A stretch of DNA of 64,000 nucleotides from Tetmemena sp. SeJ-2015. Taxonomy: Eukaryota; Ciliophora; Spirotrichea; Sporadotrichida; Oxytrichidae. Of the stretch, positions 1-11,330 are shown piece after piece. Both the position numbers and the translations under genes were made by a program. The notes beneath the pieces are model-generated. The model saw nothing but the letters and a program-made list of their open reading frames with translations. It made no database searches and was not told the DNA's origin. The stretch spans positions 28,668 to 92,667 of the forward strand of contig JAJKFJ010022503.1 of the NCBI GenBank assembly GCA_027382625.1, in the 5' to 3' direction. How positions within the stretch are numbered: position 1 is the stretch's first letter; each line of letters opens with the position of its first letter.

Positions 1-2
1 AA

Positions 3-470
3 AGAGCAGGGATCAGCATGGCCTTCGACCATATTCCCGAATCAAGAAAGAGGTAGTCAGACAACAAACAGAATAAAATCTTGAAAGGATAGCCATAGAA
101 ACCTGCTAAAAGAAGAAAGCTCATTCCTCATCTCGAAGACTTTGATATTATAAGAGTTATCGGCAAAGGTGGTTTCTCAACCGTTTTCTAGGGTAAGCAC
201 CAAAATATTTCACCTCCATATATAATTCCTAAAATAATACCAGAATCAAGTTTACTTTATTTGAAGATCTGCAATTTTATTCTAATTTTACTTTAATTAG
301 TTCGAAGGAAGGACGATGGAGCAATTTATGCAATGAAATGTCTAAAGAAATCTCAGATAAAAAGAGAGAACAAAGTGCGACATGTCATGAATGAGAGGTA
401 GATCCTTCAAACTGTCACCCATCCATTCATAGTGCAAATGAAATGGGCTTTTCAATCTCTTTATAATCTG
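3..470 (+). CDS. AGC-type protein kinase, N-lobe (5' truncated, gene continues elsewhere)
   Basis: Ser/Thr protein kinase fragment. Read with TAG/TAA as Gln, the frame gives a basic leader, then LEDFDIIRVIGKGGFSTVF (ATP-binding glycine loop), IYAMKCLKK (the Lys of the VAIK motif, codon 336-338), an alpha-C helix with NERQIL, and HPFIVQMKWAFQS, as in AGC-family N-lobes. A GT-AG intron at 193-300 (gtaag...ttag) is needed: splicing joins VFQ to VRRKDDG with the usual family spacing. The frame degenerates near 470 into AT-rich DNA before the HRD and DFG motifs, so the rest of the kinase must lie on other MDSs not found nearby. The start is beyond the window edge. The kinase class is confident; subfamily and substrate are unknown. 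Confidence 0.85.
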
Positions 471-1164
471 ATATTTATATACAGATCAAGCAATTCAAAA
501 ATTAATTAAGTATGAGTCTTCACTATTCGCATGAGCTTCTCTCATTTTTTAGAACACAACCTTTGATTTCTCCAAACTATATTGAGTGCAAGATCTTAAA
601 TCTGCAAACGACATAGATTGGCTACCGAATTCCAAATAATTAATTTGGCTTGTGAAAGTTCTCACATTCAAATTCTTTTCAAGTAAACCAAATTTAAACC
701 AAATGAAATAGCCTATAAATATCTATCAATTAAAATGAATATGTATACAGTTTACTTGGTTTCCTTTCTCAGTAGTAGCAATATGAATAAGGTTATTACA
801 AATGTAGGTCTCTTCTAAGGAGGGATCGGCAACCAAGCTATCTTATACTTTTATGAATGAAATCTCCCAAATCAAGTCCTTAATCAGATTCAATCCACTT
901 TCCTTCTCAATTTAAATAACTCTATAATTATCTTTTATCTACAATTTTAATAAAAAATTAATTATATATCCTCATTCAAAATATTCTCTTTATTATACAA
1001 ATAAAATATCTAAAAATACTAACTTTAAATCTTATGAATAATTATTTTAAATTCATGGCCATAAATTTATATCAGCTTTATAGATTTTGAAAGATAATTT
1101 AAATAAAGAAAAATATGATAGTAATAAAAATGCTTTGATTTATTTATGTAGAATATAGTTTAAA
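471..1164. other. AT-rich non-coding stretch after the kinase MDS
   Basis: About 700 bp of AT-rich DNA. I looked for the missing kinase C-lobe (HRD, DFG, APE) on both strands and did not find it. Probably IES or spacer. Confidence 0.4.
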
Positions 1165-1672
1165 TTTGAAGGAGAAGATCTGCAGCTAGAGCAGTGATAG
1201 TTGAAGCTATATTTCCATCGTCATTGAGGACATTGAAACTGAACTTGATTTCTTTCTTAGTTGCCTATTAAACAAGCTAAGTGAAGTCTATAGTTGAGAT
1301 GACTAGTTGCTTAATATGCTGGGAAAAACAAGTTTCCTTTGCTTCAAAGTAATCTCTCCTGATATTGGCTTGAAGTTCTCTTGGTAACTGCACGCTAATG
1401 CTGATAGGAGACTCATCAACTACTGCGGATTCTTAATCTTTAAGACAGCCTTGTCCAATCACTAAATAAATACTAGAGTTTTTCCTTGTGATATTTTTGC
1501 AGATACTTTTATCACTTATTTGCTTTCTTTGTTAATTTCTTAGGTGGATAGAACTTGCCTCTTAATTGCCAAGCTACGATGGGAGGTAAGTCCTCTCTAG
1601 TCTATCCTTGACCCATTCTTAATGAAGTGACTGTGAAACTCGTGGGGAAGCAACTTCACCAGCAACTCTAAC
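1165..1672 (-). CDS. Possible RNase PH-fold exosome subunit (fragment)
   Basis: Minus-strand frame open for about 165 codons with several TAA/TAG Gln codons. The C-terminal half reads PISISVQLPRELQ, then DFTQLVQQATKKEIKFSFNV and LNDDGNIASTITALAADLL. The last block resembles the 'DDGN-(x)-A-ALAL' strand and helix of RNase PH-fold exosome ring subunits (RRP42/RRP43/MTR3 group), which are usually non-catalytic in eukaryotes. The N-terminal part is not recognised and may include intron or IES sequence. The frame ends at an AT-rich boundary near 1165. The family assignment rests on one motif and overall pattern. Confidence 0.42.
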
Positions 1673-2656
1673 ACACATTATCAACAACTAATAAATACCT
1701 TCTTCCATTTTATTATTCTTCAATTAAAGAATAAATTTAATACTTGTATAATTTTAAGATATTTTTACCAAAAAAAATTATATCTTAATTTAAATTTAGA
1801 ATAACACACAAGAAAAATTTAATAATATATTATAATTTAAGTTTTAAAATATAATTAAATTATAAGTTAATGAAGGTTATAATTGAATTATGGGATTATA
1901 ATTAAATGATCTGCGATTTACAAATTCTTGGATAAGTTTAAAATTCATAAACACGTAAGCTACAAAAGAAGGAGAATATTTTATTTTTAAAGTTGTTTTA
2001 ATTGCCTATAGAAATTTTTTTTCTTCACTTGGGATATCAAATAAGAAGATTAAGATGCCTAAAATCTACTGAGATTTAAAGACATAAATTCAGCAACTAA
2101 AATAAAATTATTTATCAAGTTTTATTTTTTAAAGGCATTTATGTCGGCAGAATCAACTTAACAAAAAATACACTTGCTTTAAAATGATTAATAGACTTGA
2201 CCACCTTCCTTTCCTTAATATAGGGTTATCTTATAATATATCTATTAAATTAACAGTCAGGAACTTAATTCAGAATTATCATGGATTGCATTTTAATTTT
2301 AATTTATTTTTTTATACCCTTCAACTAAATTTAAATTTAAATTATACAAATTTTTTCCTCTAAATCTTTATAGTTTGCGAATAACTTAAAAGTTTATATA
2401 TGATAATTATAAATATTATGTTTAATTCTCATGTAATGTTATCATTAATTCTAAAAATCACTACTATCATACGAGCTATTTTTCCTCATGAAATTTAGCT
2501 TCTAATTGGTGACTCTCTCCAGGGTTTAGATGAAGATTCAATCTAAAATACTTTCTTAAATTAAATAGAACTATTTAATTATAAGTGAAAGGGTATATAA
2601 ACTCATCATCAAAAATGAAAATTATACTAAAGATTGAATTTAATATTAACTTAAAG
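1673..2656. other. AT-rich spacer/IES, nothing recognised
   Basis: Nearly 1 kb of A+T-rich sequence with only short chance frames. It separates two minus-strand genes. Confidence 0.4.
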
Positions 2657-4100
2657 TCACTGAACAATTTACTTAAAATAAAAAACTTTATTTTTGTTGA
2701 ATGTTGTAGAATTTTTGTTCTTTTAATCAAGAATTAGTCTTTTATTCTAGCTTGCAGCTTAATTGACATCTTTTCCTTTTAGCTAAGTATCCAACTAGTC
2801 CTATTCAATCTGGTCTTAATGAGTTGGGGAGTCATTATTTTATTTGTAGTCGACAGATTTTCTCATCCTTGATAACTCGTCCTCAAGTTCTGGAGGCTTT
2901 TGCAACCCCTAAATATCTATGAAGTCTTCCATCTCTTTTATTTCATCTATATTGTATGGTTAATAAATGAACTAAAAACACATTATTCTAATTAATGAGA
3001 GAATAAGAGTTTCTTAGTAGTCTTATCTTTTGTAAATGAAGGGGCCTTTAAAAATTTTGTGCTCATGTCTGAACTGACTGATTGAACTGAGGAGTCGCTA
3101 TGAAATTCTTAAGCCATCAAACAAAGAGTCTTGGAGTCTAGGGTTTATAAGTTTTCTTTCCAATGCGTCACTCATCATTTTCTCAATACTTCTAAACGCC
3201 TTTTCCTTCTTGATTATCTACAGAAGAATAAAATATTAAATTTGAATAGCTTTGATGTCTAGTCTTGCCACGTAAAGCATTCTACACCTAAGAAGCAACT
3301 TAATTTAACTTATTTCATAGTTATAATTAGGGTTGTATTTATAACTTGATGACATTTGGTCTTGTGACGTCTGAATAGTGATCGAATATCTTCTCAAGGG
3401 AAACATCTGCAGTAAAATAAATGAGTGATCATATTCGTTGTCAGCACTTCAATGGTAGTCTTGGCCTTGTCATGGAATTCCTTAAGCACTTCTGGGTTGT
3501 TGTATGACCTCGCTTTCTTCTTGAGTAGTGATGCCTTGTAGGTTGCTTCAATCTCAGTGTAGATATCTTTGCTCTCAGGACTAAAACATTAAAACAATAT
3601 TATGCTTACTTGAAATTGTCTCCCACTAAATCTTAGTTGTTAATCATATTGTCAAGCACTATTGAGTCCTCATTTGGGTTAGCCATAGCTTTCAGCTTTT
3701 GATTCATTGCCTCTTTATTCTTTAAGTCGTGTTTGTGTTTCTTCAGAACATACTTGAATACAAATTAATATCACAATCCTTATTCAGTTAAATTAAATAA
3801 TCACTTTTAAATGTAATTGTGATTCTTCAAATGCGATATCTTTGTTTATAAATGAGAAAATAATGTATATGAATACCTAAGACTAAGCCCAATCCAAATT
3901 TTTTCTAGGAATATATTCTTCAGGTTAGATATCTTCTTTGATTTCGATAGTTTATATTTCTACTGAGTGCCTTGAAGGGCTCATGGTTTCAATCATGGCA
4001 GATTTAAGTCTGAGCCTAGGATAAAATAAAATCATCTGTCTCTATTCCCATGGATTTAGTTTTCTTTCCAAATCCCAACTTACTCAAACTCATTCAAAAT
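2657..4100 (-). CDS. Unrecognised protein with at least three short introns
   Basis: A long minus-strand gene ending in TGA at 2657-2659. Four exons join in frame through GT-AG introns at 3753-3804 (52 nt), 3581-3609 (29 nt) and 3407-3447 (41 nt). The product is rich in Lys, Glu and Gln with helical stretches (for example YVLKKHKHDLKNKEAMNQK and DALERKLINPRLQDSLFDG) and a hydrophilic tail. The N-terminus is unsettled: an ATG near 4094 begins MSLSKLGFGKKTKSMG, but a frame change near 4030 needs a further intron (gtaagttggg...tcctag) or a sequence error. No domain is recognised. Three independent splices restoring one 400-residue frame support it as a real gene. Confidence 0.65.
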
Positions 4101-4884
4101 ATGCTTTACAATATAGAAATTAACCTAAAGCAAATAATTTAATCGCTTTTATAGTATATTAACTATAGATAATTGTATTATGATAATTTGTATGATTTGA
4201 TTGGAGAAGTAGATTCGTCTCTATGAGTGATTTCTTGCTAAACTTATTTAGGACTATGACTATGATGATTACATAAGTAAATGAAGAAGATGTATGATGA
4301 TGGCCAATAACATAAACATATTTATTTGTTGCCTTTTTATCCGTAGTGATGTGTGCTGCAAATGTGAGATGATCTCTTGCTTCGACCCATCAGCCTGTCA
4401 TACAAATCATTTAAAACACATTACAACCAAGTTTACTTTTATTTTATATAGACAAACATATGTTAGATTCAATTCATTCTTGAGACAAATTTTAAAATTA
4501 TAAAAAATAAATCAGTTTAACATCTTATGAAATACATAAGATTAGATTGAGACCATTCTTAACCTTGATTGGTTTACTTCTTTTATAAATATTATCTGCT
4601 TTTTATTGATTTTAGTAGATGTATTTCATAGACTTCTATGAAAATAAAAATAAATCTCAGATGTTTAAACTTACAAAATTATAAACAAAATTGATTTGAA
4701 TTAATGATTAATTTTATGGACTTAAATTATGATTTCAGCAATTTTAGTTTAAATATATTTGCTAAAATAAGAAAATATATCATCTTGAATAGGTGCGGGA
4801 AGAGGTTTTTTCGCTTGGAAAGTTTATCCATTTAAAATATAAATTAAAATGGTTTATTATTATAATATTATATAAAATATTTAG

Positions 4885-5385
4885 TAGCATACTCTATCTT
4901 CTGATGTTTGTTTAACTATCTTAATTGTTGCTTCGATTTGCAAAGCTAGGTAACTATCCAAACTGAAACCCCATCTAACTATGATAGTTATTCAATTCAA
5001 TTATAAATATAATAAATATATAAAAATAATAAATTAAAAATAATATTACCTTTATCGTTCCAATTTTTTTTGTAGTTATGCGTTGAGAATAGTCGGTCAT
5101 ATCTTTTTTCTAGTAAGCGAAATCTCTCAAAATCCTCTAATCCTATAATAAGTATAATAGAAGCAGATATGTAATATATGGAATCTTGAATTATGATAAG
5201 ATAAAATAAATTAATTAAATAATGAATAAAACATTTATTCGGAGTCATATAGTTAAATCTAGGACTTGGACTTTGGTCTAAAATTTTGTGCATCATACCC
5301 TTATTGGATTGATTTCTATTGAGTCTGGAATTCATTTCTGTTCTGTATTAGTGAGGAGGATGTGGCTAAATTGTGCTGTAGTTTT
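4885..5385 (-). CDS. Unrecognised gene in several MDS pieces
   Basis: Three coding-looking minus-strand pieces in one direction: about 5230-5385 (reads NLATSSSLIQNRNEF..., Gln-rich), 5045-5145 (GLEDFERFRLLEKRYDRLF) and 4885-4975 (FSLDSYLALQIEATIKIVKQ). AT-rich DNA separates them and I could not assign pointers. The product appears helical and charged. No family is recognised. Confidence 0.42.
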
Positions 5386-5789
5386 AATAATTTTTCTAAT
5401 TGTTATTTATAAAACTAGAATTGTTATTGCAAAATTATTAATCATCAATTCAAACTGGTAATAAATAAATTATTTTAAAAATATAAACTGATTCTTTTTA
5501 AGTACAATTCTTGAAAAAGGGAAGACTAAACGATGAATTTAAAAGATATCATAAAGTAATGTAAAAAGTTTTATGGTTCTGCTAAACTTCTCTTAGAAAT
5601 AATTATAATGACAATTAATCAATCTAGATATTTTTATTTTTATTAAAATTAATTTCGTGATTATAATTGCTATTTATCTTATAATTTATCGATTGATTGC
5701 TTTAAATTTTGTGTTTTTATTATAATTAAATATAAGCCAGTTAAATATAGAATTAGAATGACAAGTAATTTAATTTATAATCTAATTAC

Positions 5790-6430
5790 AATTATAGCTT
5801 ATTGATAGTTCTATCTCCATCAGTTTTGTAAATATCTGCCTCCCTGAAAGAGTCATTGTAGTCTGCCATAAACGAGCCTCCTTGATTTTTTAATATTCCT
5901 GGCAAGTTGATTGGAGATTAATCTGAACTTTAATCCCTCCTAGTAGGCGAAACTATCTCAGAGCCGATGCCTATACTAATTGCTTTCTATGGCGCAATAA
6001 AGCTTTTGTTTATCTTTTAGTCAGTTGGATTACTGTAAGCATCTACTCTCATGTCACTTCCCAGGCCTATACTTCTCATCTGCTTTAATCCCCTATTCCC
6101 TCCTGCTTCAGATGCCTCCTATTTCTAAATTGAATCCTTTGGAGTTTACATAATTATCGCTTAGCCTAAAGCATTCTTAGAACTTTACTTTTAAGAAGGA
6201 TCAAACTAATTCACCATAGATCAGTTTATATTATATTATAAATAGACCCTCTAACAGTAGGGTTGCCGCTAGATTGAATCTATAATGGAGATATAGCAAT
6301 ACTTCCACCACCTGATTTCAAAATTCCTTTAGATTGAGCTTTGTTAGATTATTAATTCATTTATGGGCTAATTGTATTGTGCAGGGATTGTTGCTTATTA
6401 TAAATTGGATTGAATGTTTACCCGAAATCG
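5790..6430 (-). CDS. Unrecognised Gln/Ser/Asn-rich protein, interrupted by a 26 bp IES
   Basis: The minus-strand frame contains many TAA/TAG Gln codons and no TGA. The upstream piece (6242-6430) is Gln-rich with SGGGSIAISP and ends ...NPTVRGS; the downstream piece reads MVNQFDPSQKQ..., then low-complexity sequence to near 5790. The pieces are in different frames until the segment between two ATAGA repeats (6216-6220, 6242-6246) is removed, which gives RGS-MVNQFD. The composition is disordered, like a regulatory or scaffold tail. No domain is recognised. Confidence 0.6.
6216..6241. other. Predicted 26 bp IES, pointer ATAGA
   Basis: Flanked by ATAGA at 6216-6220 and 6242-6246. Removing 26 bp (one pointer copy retained) restores the minus-strand frame across the junction and removes an in-frame TGA. 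Confidence 0.6.
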
Positions 6431-7644
6431 TAAAACAATAATTATCTTCAAATTATTAAATATTTAAATTTAAACTCACTTAATATCTTTTTAAACATAA
6501 ATAGTTTCAATTTTATTTAAACTATTTAATTTTTTGAAATTGAGCCTATCTTGTCTAAATTTTAGAAAAGAGTTAAATATCAAAATATTCAATATATAAA
6601 AATTAACTAAATATTTAAGATTCTACTCCAGTTAGGATTAATCTTTTGTTAATCAATATAAATTATCAACTTAAAGTCAAAAGTTGATAAAAACTTTAAT
6701 ACAGTTTTTTATAAAAAATTAATTTATGTAGTAATATTATCTATTATAAATTAAAGCTAAGTAAGAAATAATTTAATCATAAATATTTATTAATTATCGT
6801 TTTTGAAATGAGGTTGCTGCTATTGCATTAAAAAATTTATAAAATTTGTTGTGGAAAATTTGTCTTTCTTGTAGAATGGTTTTGAATATCATTCTTTTAA
6901 AAATTAGGATTTTGCTAATAATGAGTTTAAGATTTTTAGAAACATAAAAGTTTAAGTAATTTAACTTACAGGTTAAACTTTAATCGTAAATTTATTACTC
7001 TAATTAAATTTAATTTCGACATGGAATGAATAATAGACATTGATCAAGAAATTAAAAATAATTTCATGTATCGTTTCTTTTACATTAGTATTGCATGCCA
7101 CCTTTTATCCAACATAAATTATAAAATAGGTTTTACAAAAAAATTAATTTTCAGATTTGTTATTTTATTATTTAAATAGTGTTTTAATTTTTCATTTATT
7201 AAATGTAACGATGATAAAATAAAAAGAATAAATTTCATTAAAAAATAATCTCTATTTTACAAATACTTTATATGATTTTAGTTGTTATCTGGGCTTCGTG
7301 AGCTTTATTTGAATTAGCGATTTGGATTTTAATTGGGATACAATTACAAACTTACAATAAATATTCTGGAGAAAGTTTTATTATTTTTTTATCTCGACAA
7401 ATTTAAGTTTTAATATATAAATATTGTTCGAATAATTTACAAGTACTTTATGAAAAATGATTTGGATATTTTCAAACTAGCAATAGAAAAAATAAAAAAT
7501 TAAATAAATTGACTTTTATATTTGGATTATAATCCAGCTTTAATGTGTTATTTTGTTAATCGGAGTAATAATACTGATCATATTCTCTTTAATTATAAAC
7601 TATAGGAATATATTATAGTACAAAATATAAGTGCTAAACAATTA
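6431..7644. other. AT-rich region with no confident gene
   Basis: Mostly A+T-rich. A short minus-strand open piece at about 6800-6900 (reads RMIFKTILQERQIFHNKFYK) could be an isolated MDS but is too short to support. Confidence 0.35.
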
Positions 7645-7900
7645 TTGGAAAAGCTTTGCTTTCACTTTCTCGAGTTAAGGAATTTCATGAAGGGGTTATA
7701 TATCCTCAATCACGAAAGGGAAAAAATTTCCCATTTTCGAACATCGTAAGTATTAAATACACTTAATAGAGCACTCTACTTTAGTGAACTTTGTATAGAT
7801 GGCTTTGGCTAGTGAGTAATTATTGAACGGAAGAAGAGTGAAAGGAAAAGTTATAATTAAATTTTATCGACCCTAAAATTTTATCATCCTAGTATGGTGC
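7645..7900 (+). CDS. Unrecognised protein fragment, two exons
   Basis: Plus-strand exon 1 reads GKALLSLSRVKEFHEGVIYP then KGKNFPFSNI. A GT-AG intron at 7746-7798 (53 nt, gtaagt...tatag) joins it in phase to MALASEQLLNGRRVKGKVII. The second exon fades into AT-rich DNA near 7900. No domain is recognised. Confidence 0.5.
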
Positions 7901-7954
7901 AATAAGTAATTAATTATTTTGAAGGCCCTTCGATGTTTGTTTCAGATTAAATTT

Positions 7955-8165
7955 GAGTTTAGTCTAAATTATTAGACAAGGAACATGGAGATTGAAATTT
8001 CTCAAATTGTTTACATAACTTATTTATTGGACTAACAAAATATAAAATTCTAACTATAGAATATTCTCTTTGCAAATTAAAAATTATGATTCCTGCGAGG
8101 TACACTTCTATTGATAATGAGATTTTATTTTTATCTGATGCTGATCTAATTGTCACTCTCATAGT
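7955..8165 (+). CDS. Weakly supported plus-strand coding pieces
   Basis: Two adjacent plus-strand frames look coding: MEIEISQIVYITYLLDQQN near 7985, and MIPARYTSIDNEILFLSDAD near 8090-8160. They are one frame apart, so an unseen junction would be needed. They may continue the gene at 7645. The opposite strand is also open here, so confidence is low. Confidence 0.32.
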
Positions 8166-8194
8166 TAGGTTTGATATTTGAATGATAGTGAATA

Positions 8195-8455
8195 TCGTGA
8201 GGCTTAGTATATGTTTACTGAGGATTATTATCAGTGGCTCTATGAGCTAAATTGTTCTAGCCTTTTCTTAAATAACCTGAGGCTACGTTTGAGCCTGAAC
8301 CTCCTCCTAAACCTTCAAAAATAACATATATCATGTGTTGATGATGGTGGAGATGATGTTGGTGCACTTTGCCTTGATAGGTAGCTAGATTTCCTAAGTA
8401 CTGAGGACTGTTTCTGTGCTAACAATATGCGCATTAGTGATACATTCTGCGAGGT
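8195..8455 (-). CDS. Unrecognised His/Gly-rich protein fragment with a CxxC pair
   Basis: Minus-strand frame of about 85 codons. It begins RMYHQCAYCQHRNSPQ (one CxxC, possibly half of a zinc site), continues with a His-rich run, then FEGLGGGSGSNVASGYLRKG and ends NNPQ. TAA/TAG Gln codons are used throughout. The composition is unlike the neighbouring AT-rich DNA, which favours real coding. A second CxxC is not visible, so a complete zinc finger cannot be claimed. Confidence 0.5.
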
Positions 8456-8475
8456 GATATATATTTCTTATTGTA

Positions 8476-9106
8476 AAATTTAGGAAGCAACTATACCAAA
8501 TTGTATCCTAATTACCCATTTAAGATTAATTAATCAAGTTTTAATATAGATATTTTTATAATAAAGGTAGAATAATATATAAATTAGGTTTTACAAATTT
8601 CTTAATTTTAATTACACATTTAGAAAATGGGAGAAAATGTAATTTTTTTTTCCAAAATTTAAGCTTAAAAAAATAATTGATAAAAAATTGACAAGACATA
8701 AATGATTTCGATGTAAAATTCATATCTTGATATAAAAAAGAATTATCCAAATTAATCTGAATCAATTGAATATTCACTTATGATTTTTTATTTAAAAGAT
8801 AAATGTTATAAAATTGAATAATTTATTTTTTTATTTAGTTTTTTTTGTATGAATAGTACTGCTGAGTTTGATTCATTAAAAGCCTATAATCAGTAAGTAA
8901 TAAAATGAAATTTGTAAATCTTTTTGGTTTTGTAAAGTGAAGTTTTAATGTTAGTTTTGGTATTTGTTTAAGATATCAACAGATCCTTCTTCGTCTAAAC
9001 TGCTTGTTTCTACTGCTCCTAGTTTCTTTTGTGAAAAGTCTGACTCCAGAGTGTTAGTTATGGATCTCTCGTTTATAAGCTATATCGTATTTAAAAATAA
9101 ATATTG
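8476..9106. other. Mostly non-coding; ambiguous open frames at 8975-9095
   Basis: AT-rich to 8850. Between 8975 and 9095 both strands are open and neither can be preferred. A short plus-strand start (MNSTAEFDSLKAYNQ, 8849) is followed by a gtaagt donor, but I could not confirm an acceptor. Confidence 0.3.
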
Positions 9107-9550
9107 ATGGGCTTAAACTTCATAAACTATTTCTTCTATCCTATTTTTATTGTTGATTTAGATCTCAATCCATCCTTAATTGCTTATAGTGCATGATATA
9201 ATTCAAATGTTGAAGTGGATAATTTTAAAACAAGACTAGAAAAAAATGCAGACTATTTTGAAAAGAAGAATAGTCAGGAGGAGCATCTTACCCTGCATTT
9301 CCTAGTTAAATCTAACGATGAAGCAGTTGTTGCGACACCGATGAGATTTATGTTGACAGTACCTCTCTTATTAAAAAAACGCATCCACTTCTGTGTAAGT
9401 GAGTCCTAAAGTAGTGTCTGAATAAATAATGTTGAACTCACAACTTGAAGTCCTTCTCTTACTATTATTCAGAGTTTCAATTTAGGAAACTTGATCTACA
9501 TGAAAGGTATAAAGTTGATATTGGGAATGAAATAGCGTATCAATTCGTGA
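9107..9550 (+). CDS. Small protein with N-terminal hydrophobic segment, two introns
   Basis: ATG at 9107 begins MGLNFINYFFYPIFIVDLDL (hydrophobic, possible membrane segment). A 27 nt GT-AG intron (9189-9215) removes an in-frame TGA and gives ...LIAY-MDNFKTRLEKNADYF; the domain then reads HLTLHFLVKSNDEAVV and PMRFMLTVPLLLKKRIHFC. A second intron (9395-9472, gtaagt...ttcag) joins to SFNLGNLIYMKG... and a TGA at 9548-9550. About 113 residues. No family is recognised. The tiny intron removing the only stop is good support for a real gene. Confidence 0.6.
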
Positions 9551-9605
9551 ACTCAGTATAAGTTAGAAATCAGTGAACTCAGTATAAGTTAGAAATCAGT
9601 GAACT
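9547..9605. repeat. 26 bp tandem duplication at the gene end
   Basis: Two exact consecutive 26 bp units (9547-9572, 9573-9598) starting gtgaactcag, plus a 7 bp partial third. The array begins at the predicted stop codon of the preceding gene. Confidence 0.85.
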
Positions 9606-9694
9606 TTAACCATCATAATGGTAAATTTGCTTGAAACTCTATCACTAGAGTCTGCAAGATAAATTTTAATTGTACAAGATTAACCCTCTTTACA

Positions 9695-9786
9695 ATCGAT
9701 CATGCACTATTAGTTCGTATCATATCGTATCAAAGATTGCTTATTTCCCATAATTTCAGGAAACTATTACTGCTAAATGGCATTTG
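9695..9786 (+). CDS. Short possible MDS ending in TGA
   Basis: Reads DHALLVRIISYQRLLISHNF then KLLLLNGI and TGA. The composition is coding-like but the piece is only 30 codons. It may be the true 3' end of the preceding gene. Confidence 0.3.
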
Positions 9787-10129
9787 AAAAATTAAATTAT
9801 TCCATATCTTTTCAATCTAAAGAGTAATTTTATTCATTCTATTTATAAAAATTAAAAGATCTTATCAATTATAATCTTAAAATACTCATTTAAATAGTTA
9901 AATGTTCAATAAAATATTTTAGATTATTATTTTTATTTTTATGAGTCTATATGTGTGTCCTTGGAGAAGTATAATTAAACACTTCAATTTTAGCCACACA
10001 ATTAAGTTATAATTAAATTTCACAACTTTAATTCTTCAAAAATAAATTTAAAAATGTTAATTTAAATTTAATATTTATAAAGTATTCATTTAATGTCTTT
10101 TAATAATTAATTCTTTCATCATGTTAGTA

Positions 10130-10668
10130 AAAATGTGCAGTGCCTCTTGAAGGTATTCTATTCTCTAGATACCCTGCATTGAAGTTTTACATATCCAATT
10201 ATCTCTTAATTTTGTTTCTCTCTTCATAATTGTATCTATCATTTTCGAAGTTCTTTTAGTTTTACTATCTTATAATTGAGTTCTCTTTTTAGAATACAGG
10301 ATTTTATTTAGAATGCAAGTTGGTATTAGAGTATTTAGATTTATTTATAACTTTGATGCCTGAGAGGCCTTTCTAATTGTAGATGTCTTCAGGAGCTGAG
10401 TAATCTTCATCTTATGATAAAAATCCAGGACCGTTATGAAATTTATCATACTTTTTACCTGAGTGGTCTATATTAGACTTATAGCCAGAGGGTAAGTCCT
10501 AATCACCAATATCTATTTGAAAGTATTTGGCAATCTTATCGTTTTCTCTCTTCTCAAATTTGTAGTTTGGATTTCTCATTTAGTTAAGTTGCTTTTTTAA
10601 GATGGTATGGATAAGGAATTCTTTCTCAGCTGCTTCCTTAGAACTCACATAATTAGCCCTCTATCTTC
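10130..10668 (-). CDS. Unrecognised hydrophilic protein, long single MDS
   Basis: About 178 codons open on the minus strand without any TGA and with about 14 TAA/TAG Gln codons. It is rich in Lys, Asn, Tyr, Asp and Gln, for example EFLIHTILKKQLNQMRNP, DIGDQDLPSGYKSNIDHSG, GPGFLSQDEDYSAPEDIYNQ and NAGYLENRIPSRGTAHF. It looks like a largely disordered cytoplasmic or nuclear protein. No domain is recognised. Upstream (10668) an in-frame TGA marks an MDS or exon boundary; the downstream end is open into AT-rich DNA. Confidence 0.68.
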
Positions 10669-10734
10669 AATTAATTTTATAAAATATCTTATTGTATTAT
10701 AAAAATAGATCGGAGTAAATCATAAAATATATAA

Positions 10735-10832
10735 TATAAGCAAAGCCTTAGAAAGGTTAGGGATTTAATACTAAAACACTCTCATACTAAGAGCCCTTTC
10801 TATTTTTACTTAACATTAAGCTGAATGACATT
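10735..10832 (-). CDS. Short upstream MDS candidate
   Basis: Reads CQVKIERALSMRVFQYQIPN then LSKALL on the minus strand just upstream of the 10130-10668 piece, with Gln codons TAA/TAG. Possibly the 5' neighbour of that gene. No pointer was identified. Confidence 0.35.
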
Positions 10833-10969
10833 TAAAATAAATAATTAGAGCATGTTATATCTACAAATAAATGTAATAAACCAAAAGCTAATTTTAAAAT
10901 TATAGCTTAAAAATTCTTACTACTCATAAGAGACAAACCCTACATTTGCAAATCTTTACTATAGTGGAG

Positions 10970-11330
10970 AAATTTTATAAAAAGGTAATTAAATTAGCAA
11001 TTAAATTAAGATGGTTTTAATTTTTAGCAGTTTAAGTATCTAAGATTTAAATAATACTTATACCATTCAATCCAGCATCAAATTTTATGAACTTTTCATC
11101 CTTGAAACTATTTGTGGAAGAACTCTGTTCAACGTTATAAACAACTAATTTATAAGGAGTTGGAGGATATTGTAGAGATAATTATAGAGGAAACTCACAT
11201 TAATTTTTGATTAGCTTTCCAAAAAGCTTTAGATTGAGGGATATTGATATTTCAACTCCTAAAAAGTTTCGAAGTTATAACTCTCCAATTATTATTACCA
11301 AATATCAACTAAATTTAAAATCTGAGGGAA
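10970..11330 (+). repeat. MITE family copy 1 (degenerate)
   Basis: Resembles the roughly 400 bp MITE best seen at 57703-58120: it keeps the blocks ccattcaatccagcatc, gaggaaactcacattaattt, gatatttcaactcc and gttataactctccaatt in the same order. Internal blocks are diverged. Confidence 0.55.

Noticed and set aside
9180..9216. In-frame TGA codons (also at 15961, 17645, 19843, 29701) suggesting TGA might encode an amino acid
   Set aside because: Each is removed by a short GT-AG intron or a pointer-flanked segment that also fits the frame, while clear genes end at TGA (for example the CDGSH protein).
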